Assembly: GCA_025331565.1 (NCBI GenBank)
Contig: JAFREQ010000222.1
Location: 1-64,000, forward strand
Length of the DNA stretch: 64,000 nt
Origin: Holacanthus passer
Lineage: Eukaryota > Chordata > Actinopteri > Pomacanthidae
Reading direction: 5' to 3'
In this document: positions 1 to 11,200 of the stretch, one piece after another
Numbering within the stretch: position 1 is the stretch's first letter
Layout: the number at the start of each line of letters is the position of its first letter
Position numbers and translations under genes: made by a program
Notes under the pieces: generated by a model
What the model was told of the DNA's origin: nothing
Seen by the model: the letters and a program-made list of their open reading frames with translations, nothing else
Databases searched by the model: none

Positions 1-1990
1 CACACACCATCAATTAACTTCACACATACAACACCTTGATGACATCACAGTTGGTATGATGATGTGCCATCTTTGTCTGCAGCCAGAACATTTATATTCA
101 GCAAGCAAAGAGAGTGGAGCTGAGGTCTGACAACAATTCCTCTTTAATCCTTAATATTATCTTATTGTAACTTTTATAGTGAGAGTCTCCCCTCAGTGAT
201 CATAATCAGACTCTTATTGTGCAAAAACTGTATTTGTAGTTAAAGGTTTTCTGAGATTGATCACAACAGCATCTGATGGCTGTTAGGGGAACTGCAGCTC
301 TAACTGATTGAATGCATAAAAACATATTAATAAATATAAAATAAATAGACTAAAATCATCAATATTATGAAAGTACACTAAGTGTAATTTGGTAGAAAAC
401 CAGCAGTAATTAGGGTATTATTTGTAAACTAGGGCCAATAGTCCACCCTTTTATGATATGCAAATCTGCAAGTGCAACCACTATATATGTGGAAATATTT
501 CCAAAACTATTAGAATTATGTCAAAATATGGTTGTGCCTAACTGAAGCCTCATCATCTCAGCTGCTACCATTCTTAAATCAAATATTTCTAAATTGTAAA
601 TATTTCACATACTTCTCATACATTAGTGAAAACCAGAAATTACCTTTCAATGTCCATACCTTAGTATGTGAACCACTTCTCCCATGGAACCACTGAGTTC
701 CTTATCACAACTGCTTTCTGTATGAAGTTTGATACAATACATGTGTAGATGACTGAAGATATCTACAATTGGCCATGTTTTCTCACTATTGAACTTTACT
801 AACTTCTACTGGATTTATGGATTTATTCTAATGTGTGGTATTTGTTCTGCCAAGGTCAAACGCCCTATCTAGCAATATTAATGATAGTGAAAAATAACAA
901 AAACAGACCAACAAACAAATAAAACATGAAAACATAAACTCCTAACATCCATAAGTACAGCACGTAATTAGACTCTGCTGTGACTTATTGATTGTAGGTT
1001 GATTATTTCAAGGTCAAGGGGTCAAAGGGTCAAATTATTTATAGCCGCAGTGAGATTATTGGCTTAATATTGCAATAGATTTTTTAACTTATTATATCAT
1101 ACTGTAGTAATGTCACAATTTGTCTGACATTTAATCTGTGCTCTCATTTGGATAATTCCAGACCAGAGAACAGTAATGATATTTCAAGTCTCCACTTTTA
1201 CTCTGAAAGCCACGGTTGCAGACTGCAAGTATCTTATTGAATGAATCAAAACTCAAGTTTTGTTGAACAATATTCCTCTCGTCTCAGTGAAGGTGTAGCT
1301 AATGAGTGTCAGTTCATCATACAGATATGTGTTATGGTCATTAGTTTTAAGACAGCTTTTTGTTTACATTTGTTTGGGGTTTGATAACATTTTATCAAAT
1401 CCAACTCTTTTCCTTTCTCATGAGAAAAGTCCTGATTCAGAAGTATTAATAAGCTAGAACAGTTGTATATATGTGATATGCATAAAAGTGTAAGACATCG
1501 GACTCTTGAAACTAAAAAAAAACTTTAATATTTGATAATAAGTTCATGAGCATCAGAAACAAATCTGGATCCATAATAGAGCCAAGTATCTGTAATTGAT
1601 ACTGTCTACTGAGACGAAGAGGGGATATTATAAAAAAAGAAAAAAAATCTATGCTAATTTTACATTTACCAATTCACTGTAATGCATATACCATAAAATA
1701 GCTACAGCCAATATGGAGCCCATCAGGACTGAAATATCTCATTCAGTTAAAATATGAAAGCTAATGCTGCAGCTAACAGTCTGTGTGCTTATTGGCTATT
1801 AATTTGATTTTGACGTATTTCGTTGCACACAAAGCCAATGTCCACATGTCACTATTACATTATTTCACCACGGATTGTTTTACGGTTGTTTAATTTTATT
1901 TTTTATACAATTTTGTACAGAAGTTTGCTTTTCACTGATATTTTTTTCTGAGAGTTGACAAACTGAAACCAAAAACACATGAAGAGTGTA
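1..1990. other. AT-rich intergenic flank, no gene seen
   Basis: This stretch of about 2 kb is AT-rich and stop-dense in all frames. No recognisable exon, RNA gene, tandem array or transposon coding remnant could be supported. It lies beyond the probable 3' end of slc23a1. Confidence 0.6.
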
Positions 1991-2007
1991 TAAAAAGTGA
2001 GATTTTC

Positions 2008-2013
2008 TTTATT
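2008..2013 (-). terminator. slc23a1: Candidate poly(A) signal of slc23a1
   Basis: AATAAA on the minus strand, followed within 30-40 nt by a GU/U-rich stretch (GTGTTTTTGG), as expected of a cleavage and polyadenylation site. It would give a 3'UTR of about 1.5 kb. Other AATAAA-like hexamers occur nearer the stop codon (for example near 2277 and 2571), so the site actually used is uncertain. Confidence 0.4.
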
Positions 2014-3487
2014 TGGTTTTGTTCTTTTAGTCTATATGTCTATGACATACTTGCTCAGGAGTACATTGTTTAAAAACAGAATATTAACACAACAATGAGT
2101 ACAATCAGAGTTTTTCAAAATGGAAAAAAACATTGATGCAAAATTAAGATTAAACTTTAAGAACAAACAACGCAAATAAAATCTAAATTGTAATAAAAAT
2201 GAATATCTACAATAGATCGGCATTCATATAGGTCAAAATTAAATTATGGCATACATTTAAAAATAACATTTAACGTTTATTTGATGTACCACAGGGCTCT
2301 GCACTGAGAATCAGATTATTTACTGTACTTGAAGTTTCACCATTCAGAAACACAAGGCTTCAGGCTGTTTGCATTCAGATGATTCTGTGTTGTATATGAC
2401 AGAAGAACTCAGATTCTACTGAACTTCAGTCTTTTTAATATTTACTGACAGAAATTATGGATCTCAAGATGTTTGATTTCATGTTTTAAATGTCAACACC
2501 TCAAATTCATTTCAAGCAAAAAGTGACGTACAAATAGACTTATGAAAAGTGGTATTCTTCTTTTTCTTTTATTTTGATTGTCTATATAACTAAAGGTTTT
2601 CAGCCTCACTTGTTTTTAAAGACAAAACAATGAGCAGAATTAACACATAACATTATATTTTAAAATGTGCTGCTGTCATTCATGTCAATAAAAACTGTTT
2701 TGTAAGTTTTTTGCACAATTGTCTGACACAACAGTGTTGAGATTTTTATAGTGTTTCCTCTTGCACTTGTAATAATAAAAATAATATTTATTTTAATGTT
2801 ATAAATAAAAATACATAACAAGAATTTGTTTATCGGTCTCTTGAATAGTTTCCCGAGGTTACAAAAACACTGAGCAGTTGACAGCAAATTTTATGTTGGC
2901 CTGACTGAAACCACAAATAATTAAACAGTACAATAAAAAAGCAATGCAGTACATCCTTTATCATGAAGCTGAGACATCACACTGAGAAACAGTTCTGATT
3001 ACTGAATTCATCTACAAGTGAATTAATTTAAGCTGCGGGTTGTTTTTAGTTTTCTCAACAGCATAATCTTTAGCTTCCACTGGCTGTTTTAATCTCTGTG
3101 ATTGGATGTTAGTGAAATGCACCTTGGGAGTTTTGTTATGTCCACAGGCTTCTTGTAGCTTTTCAACCAGGAGATTTTTGTGTTAATCCAAACTGGCATT
3201 GTCTATGAGAAACATGAATGAGCCTTTAACTGTTGGAACCAATGTGTGAAGTATTTCTCCACAGTTCACCGCCAGTGATCACTGCCACGCGTGACTAAAA
3301 CTTCTGATTTGAAGTCAGACTCATGAGCAGTTTCTCTGACTTGTCTGATTGTAAGTGAATGCAGCATCAGTTGATAAATAAATCTATAAAACATTTTCAC
3401 ATCTTTGATATGACTGCAGATTTCATTTCATTAGATGATTGAAAATGAAAAAAGTTCAGTCACATTACAGGTTTGATTCCCACTCAG
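2014..3487 (-). other. slc23a1: Probable 3'UTR of slc23a1
   Basis: AT-rich sequence between the slc23a1 stop codon and the candidate poly(A) signal. No other coding exon is seen. The short open frames here have no family resemblance. The assignment is inferred from position only. Confidence 0.45.
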
Positions 3488-3838
3488 TCACACTTTGGTA
3501 CTGGGCAGGTTGATGTCAGCAGCTTGCTCCTCCTCCTCCTCCTCTTCCTCCTCGGGTGGCGGAAGGTTGTCAGAATCCCGGAAACCTGTGAATGAGGGGC
3601 TGATGGGAAACCGCTTGAGCCAGCGAGTCTGCCTGATGACGCCCATCCCTAGAGGAAGATCATAGGAGGAAGAGGAGAGGGAGGAGGAAGACCTCCATTC
3701 GACTAAACCTCGCTCCTGTCTGGAACCTGAAGACACACATACAGAAACACACACACAATGAAACGCAACGTACATGTGTGTTCTTCACTATGAGACATAT
3801 TCATCTCACTCAACAATGTCCCTTACATCAACAGCTGA

Positions 3839-3893
<55 letters not shown>

Positions 3894-6800
3894 TGTTGTG
3901 GGGACATAAATCAGCTTACATTGTGGGGACTCTCCTTCCTTATGGTCCCCATAATGTAAAACGTTAAATTTTAGGGTGAAGGGTTAGGTATTCTTTCAAC
4001 CTTTGTTTAAATCTAGAGGGATCATTGTGAACATGACCTCATTTCCAATTATGTAGAAAGTCTAGTTAAGTTTACTTAGAATAAATATACACAAAAGAGA
4101 TACCTCTGTTTTAAGATTTAATTTTAGATCCATCTCCAAGCTGCCATTTTTCTTGAAAGTTTTGGAAATAATCATGTCTGCTCACATCATTTCTTTTATG
4201 AACAGCAATCAAATCAAAGAGGGCAGCACAATACATCCCTTTGTCAACAGCAGATACAATATCGTCTGTAACCAGACAAATAGCAGTGACAGTACTGTGT
4301 TTAGCTCTCCAACCAGACTGCTGTGGACTGAACAAAGAATGTTTTGAGAGGAGTAATTTGAGCTGATTGTTAATTAATGAATGCAGGACTTTAGCAAAAC
4401 AGTTTGAAAATAGGCAGATAGTTGTTAAGATCATTTCTGTCATCACCCTCATGCAGTGGGGCTACATGTGTAGATTTCCAGACCAGAGGTTTAACTCCAG
4501 TAGAAATGGAGACTAAATAGATAAGTAATTTGTTCAGTACTGAATGGGGCACAGAGTTTTAAAAAATAAGGGTCTAGTTTATCCTCCCCAGTGGCTTTCC
4601 TGCAGTCAATAGCTCAGAGTGCCTCCCTAACAGCAGAGGAAGTGAGGGTCTGTAGAGTGAAATGAGAGGTCCAGTTTAAGGAGGACCATTGAGACCAGAT
4701 CCTGGTTACACCTGATCAAACTGATTCCCAGCAGCAGCAAAATGTGTGTTGATAGCATGGCAGACCTCTGGTGACTTATTTCATAAGCACTCATTAAATG
4801 TAACATAAGAAGAAGTAGAGGATTTGTCTTTATTAACATTTACTGCTTTTTTTTAACAGGTTTGTAGAAGAGCCAGAGATTAATTCTATGTGGTGACTGA
4901 CTTCAGCTTTTCTCAAGGAGGATGTGCACTGATTTCTAAGTCATTTAAAAGTCCGTCAGTGGGCTGCTTCACCAGTAGAGGCCACATTTTGTCCTTTGTT
5001 TTGAACATCACTGATGATTCTGTGGACAACCAGGGGCTTTATCCATCTTTAACCCTGAGGTTTTAAAAGGTGCACATCTATCAATGAGAGCCAGTCATTC
5101 TATATCTGATATTGCAGAGGTGTGACGTATATTACTGTCAGCAAGGTCCAGTTTAAGATAAGATAGATAAGATAAACCTTTATTCATCCCTCAGTGGGGA
5201 AATTTGCAAAAATTTAGTTGAGGTCAAAGTCAACCAGAACCAGTATCTCTGTACTGTACTGAGCAAGTAAGTAAGGTTAAGGGTTACATTAGTGTTAGGG
5301 TAAGCCTCCAGGGAATGAAAACAAGTCAATGTAATGTCCTCTGAAGTGATGGAAACACATCTGCGGACTTAAACCTGACTCAACAACAATCCACAGGCAC
5401 TCTTGCTATCCACATGGACAACATGCAAAAATGACACGGTGGTCCTGAAGAGTAACAGTCCCTCCTGACAGGGAACTGTTAGTACAACCTAACTGGAAGA
5501 ATTGGGGAACAAACAAATGCTCTGGCCAAAATTACTATTCAGCCACAACCCTCTGCTACACCCAAAGACTGTACAAAAACATGCAACTCTGATGACTCAC
5601 AAAGAAATCTACATGCTCCACTTCTTATCCTGTTAAAAAACAAAGAAAACCAACATCAAACCAAAATTAAACTACCAGCTATCATGGGCCACCCAAACAC
5701 ACTTTTTTAAATGGACAAACATACCATCTACACTATCAACATCTAGGGTTTTTCAATACAATAATACAACTGCCAAAATTCCTTTTAAGTTTAAAAAAAA
5801 CCTACTGTAGATGCTAAATTGGATGACCCCCCATTTGTTATGACCATATCTTTCAGGTCACAACAATTAAGGAAGATCCACACAGTAGACCTTGTAACTG
5901 ATAAGAAATTCAATTTTATGGGTTGTGAAGTCAGTTGTCAGTGTGTGGTGGAGTTGCGAGAGTTGTGGGATGCACTGAAGGGCATGTGTGTGTGCAAACC
6001 TTGTGTTGCATGGTGCTAAAACAAAGAGAAAACAAAACATCAAATCAGAGGGTGGCAAAAGCCCAGCTGTTCAGAGAAAGCACACACTGAGGATACCTGG
6101 CTTTATGCTCTTCCTCAAAGGTGCAGACAGTTAATAATCAAGGGCAGGTGGAGCCTCCCAGTAAAACAGGAAACAAGGTAAGCAAAGCAAAAGATCAGAG
6201 GCCTGTACTACAAAGCGAGGTAACTGGCTTATCCGGGTAAGTTAACATCACCATCCTGCCAGCAGACAAAGGAAGATGTACAATGGTCCTGAACACAGTG
6301 GACTATCATGCCACGGTCACTTCACTACTGAGCAATATAAACTTACGAGTCACTGAAATGAGATCCCACCAGTGGATATATTTTTTAAAAAGGCCATAGA
6401 GTGTCTGCAACAACTACAGAAGAAATGGAAAGGAAAGGAACCATCACCCGTGAACAATATGGCTTATATCCTGGAGAGGCAATCCCATGCATGTATGGAC
6501 TCCCCAAGATTCACAAGGATCATCAGCAGCATCGACTGGGTAACCTACAACATTGCCAAACACATAGCCACTCTTGGCTGCCTTGGTTGGCAATACTCCT
6601 CACCACATCCAAAACTCTATGGACTTTACCAACAAAGTTCATGACAACACTCTGGGCAACAGAAGTAGCCTCAGTCCAGACCAGATCTGCCAACTGCTGG
6701 ACCTCTGTCTCAACACCACCTACAATGGGAAGTTTTACATGCAGAAGAATATCAGGGGAACTGCATCAAGCCACTGGTTCAGATATGTGGACAACACATG

Positions 6801-8225
6801 GGTTATCATCAGAACTGAGGAAGTACACACCTTCTCAGAACACATCAGTTCTGTGGACGGCAACATCAAGTTCACACAAGAAGACACAAGACACAACTTT
6901 GGTCTTCCTGGACTGCAACGTACATATTGAAGGACAGAAGCCCTTACATCGAGGTGTATAGAAAACCAACACACACAGACCAATACCTGCTCTTCAACTC
7001 CCACCACACACTGGAACACAGGCTTGGAGTCATCAGAACCCTGCACCACCAAGTGGAGAACATTCCCACAAGTGTACAGGCCCAAGAGAAGGAGCAGAAG
7101 CACTTGAAGAATGCACTCAAAGCTTGTGGATACCCCAACTGGACCTTTGTGTGTCCACAGTTCCACAGCTAATTGTTTCCACATATTTAGATTGACTATT
7201 TTACATGTCCTTACATCTCAATCATATAACAAATAAAAGAAGAGTCCTTAAGACAAAACAGAGAACTTACGACAAGAACACTGTACTAATTAATTCACTC
7301 TGTCTGCAGTCAACAAGCCTCCCTGACTTTGCTGGTCTCCACGGTGTTCGATTTAGCTGTTAATGGTTCTTTAAACTCCTCATATCCTGATATTATCAAT
7401 GTGCTTTCTTCTGGGGGGAAAAACACAGCATGAGCATGAGTCATACAAAAACTGCCCGTGTTGCCGAACACCGAAGTTATCACCGACTCAACAAACCAAC
7501 ATCTTAATCACTGTTTAACACCAGTTGAGGCAATCAGAGTTTGTCAACCCTGACTTGCCTTGTTAACTCTGAGTTAAATATGAGTAGGTTAAACTTGCTT
7601 TGTAGTATAGGCCTCTGGGCCCAGAGCCATGACAACGGTCTAGACTGCTCTTTGACAGTCAAGGCTTGGTTTCAGGGTTAGAATTACGTTCAGGTTTAGG
7701 GTTAGGGTTAGGGGCTAAGGCAGGCCTATTCAACTAAGCTTTAGGTATGACCAGATACAGTCCTTTTGAATTTTTGTATGGCTCACAAGACTGTCTGCAA
7801 ATCAGGCCGGCATGTGTGGAACATGATAAATAAAGCAAAGGTACATATTTCTGAACTACTTTGAGGATGACAGGATTACACCCACTCTGCACTGGCAGTC
7901 TGGTCGGTGGCCACAGAGAAACTCATGTTAGCTAGGCTAACAACAAATTTCAAAATGTCTCCATGATCATTGAGAAAATCAGGGATGCAACCTTTGTCAA
8001 TTATGCCCCTAAGTTATGGAACACACTACCTGTATATATCAGGGAAGCCAGCTTGCTATTTCTTTTTTATAAGAAAGTAAAAAATGTATCTCTTCACTTT
8101 AGCCTTTAACTAACTATGACTTTCCTGATACAGGCCTGTATCAGGAAAGTCATGTTGTTTGATCTTGATCTCACACTTCTTTTAAAATGCTGTATTTTAC
8201 TTGGTTTATGCATTCTATGGATTCC

Positions 8226-8289
<64 letters not shown>

Positions 8290-11200
8290 CGTATGTTACC
8301 TGGTATTGTGTTGTCGAGACAAAAAGCCAGAAAACCTCCAACAAACATCTCAGTGGACAGAAGAACAGTCAGGATCTGATTGAGTTCTGTAAGACCTGAA
8401 CACACAGAACTGATCTGTAGGATCCACATCTAACAGCTGATCAACATTAACACACACACACGCGTACACTCAGTCACCTGTGTCGATAGAGTTGGGGTGT
8501 GTGTCTAAGTATGCTGGTAGAGTCAGACCGAAGAACATCGAGAACCCAAGAACAAAAAGATTTCTGGACGAGTTCAAATCAACCAGCTGCAGATTAGACA
8601 GACCCACAGCTGTGATCATACCTGAGAAGCATCAACACCTGGATTATTATTACATCACTAACAAACCTGTGTGAAACATATTACCTGTGAATGTGACTCA
8701 CCAAACAATGTGCAGAACATTCCTCCAAGGATCGGGTCTGGTAGTGAGGCGAACAGAGCCGTGAATTTCCCAACTGATCCCAACAGGAACATGATGCCTG
8801 CTCCATACTGCACCACCCGCCTGCTGCCCACCTGCACACAGGGTCACAATCTAAACATCCATCTCATGAACTGGCTGCAGAGAACATTTCCAGAAAACAT
8901 GGCTTTCAGGCTGCGGTGAAGTTAAATGACTCTATTATCAGGCTTTCAGTGGGGAGTTGAGTTTGACTTTGAGGCAAGAATGAGTTGGTCTGTAGACCAG
9001 CACCAACAGGGAGTCAAGGTCTGAGTTTCAGAGATCTGAGGACTAGGAGCAGAGGTCCAAGGACTAGTTGTAAAGGTCTGAGGACTATTTGCAGAGGTCT
9101 GGGGATGCTGATACTGCATGATCAGGAACATCAGAAAATAGCCAGCCAGTCTGTAATCAAGAACCAGAAAGTTTCTACCAAACAAGCAAACCTGTTGCAG
9201 GTGGGCATGGCCTCAGTTACCTTGGTGATGCCCAAAACGCCTATATTTGGACTGGAGGAAGTGGAGCCGTTTCCTGTCCCTAAAAGGCCAGCAATGATGC
9301 AGCAGACGCCCTCAGTGAATATTCCCCTAAAACAATCAAACAAAAACCAAAAGCCATCAAACACCTGTGTGGGTGGAGTCTGTCAGGTAAGACAAGATTA
9401 CTTCGTGTCTCACCTGTTGATGGCGTGGACTGGAGGGGGTGTGGCTCCAGAGAGACGAGCACAGGCGTAATAATCACCAATCGACTCTACGATGCCTGCC
9501 ATGGTAGCACTCAACATTCCCAGCACCCCAGCAACTGTTACCACCGGCAACCCCCACTGGCCTATCAGAGACCGGAGGGAACAGGAAGTTTTACTTCAGT
9601 TTTACTAAAGAAAAACACTCTGTTTGACCTATCTTGTCCTTCACTCCATCATCATCTTCTGTGACCTCACTGAAGGTTTAACTTGTCTGGCTCTAAGGTC
9701 TGACCTTTGATCACTTACTTTTTCTGTCCAAGTTTAAGATCCCCATGTTCCTATGTGCAACTCTAAAGGAAGTTCTTTAACAGGAAAACTTAACTTCAGA
9801 CTGCTTATGCCAAAAGATCTAAACAGTGAGACACTAGTCAAACAAAATCTGTGGATTAAAATGAAAATGGACCTTTTGAAAAATGTCTGAAGATTGAAAA
9901 TAGTCAATGCTGATCTCATTTTATGATGTGAACAGAAAAATGTTCATGTGCAATTCATTTTTTAAATGATCAGATGATCTGACTAACTGTGAGTGCAGCC
10001 TGTGATTGGGTGTCTTACAGGGGTAGGGAACTCTGAACCAGGGTGATGAAGACATGATGTCACCACGGGCATCAGTCCGGGCCTTGTGTCCGTAGTGATC
10101 AGGGTTGCTCGGCAACAGGTTGGTCAGAGTGAGAATGTAGCAAATGAGCCAAACCAACATGATGGCGAGGATGATCTGAGAGACATGTCAGAAACTGAAA
10201 ATGTGAAAATGATTTTTGTTTCCAAAAGTTCAGAGAATTGAAGATGATTAAGAACTGAAATCTGAGGGACTGACATCATCATCTGACACGTCACCTTGTT
10301 TGGTTTTTATTTGTGTATATTTTTTTTATTTACAGGAAACATTTTGAAGATCTGGACTCTGGTGGAGGTCAGTCCTTTCTTCCTGCTGTAAACAGGAAGA
10401 GGAAGTGATGTTGCTCTCAGGTACTGAGCAAACAGCACAATGAGCAAAATACACCTGCAGATACAGAAAGAGATTGATTCATAATTCATGTACATTCAGT
10501 TATTAGAGCAGAAAAGACACAGGTAAAAAGATCTACAGGTCGACAAAAGAACAGGTGGGTAGACAGGTGAACACACAGACAGGTGAACAGACAGCTGTCT
10601 CACAGTGCTGACAGGCCCCAGTGAGACCCGGCTCTGTCTCCAGCCGTGGTGAACACAGACAGCCCAATCAGTGAGACAGTTGGGGTGACGGTGAGTGGAC
10701 CGATGTACTCGAGCAGCAAACCTGGCAACCCGCACAGACCAATCACAAGCTCCACAATACTGGAAACGATGATGGCCCCCTGGATCTGAAACACACAAAC
10801 AAATAAATTATTTGTTTACATATTAATTACCCCAGTGACTGCTGCCAGAAAGATGAACAAGACTTCCCTGAATCTTCTAGCTCAGCTTTTTCTATGGAGG
10901 ATGAGTCAGGAGTTGGACTAAGCCCTGCCTTCCCGTCTTGAGTTGTCTAACTGTTTGCAAATTTCCCCACTGTGGGACGAATAAAGGTTTATCTTATCTT
11001 ATCTTAGTTTGTCAGAACCTCTTTAAGGTTGAATGAAGGTTCTTCTCCATGACTTCCTTGAACTCCACCCACACACAAGTTTTTGTTGCATCAATGACAG
11101 AAGCTGCAGTCCTTATAGCTGCCTCGCACTTGTCTGCTGCATCAGGTGGCACCTGGACCAAACCCACTGTACAAATAAGCTTTATTTATATTTATATTTA

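Noticed and set aside
7690..7716. GGGTTA repeats (also CCCTAA at 11204-11217) as interstitial telomere
   Set aside because: Only two or three units each, within repeat-rich introns; too short to be a telomeric relic.
8116..8399. Overlapping open frames with long Cys-Val or Thr-His runs
   Set aside because: They are translations of the GT microsatellite plus the exon 13 antisense strand; not genes.
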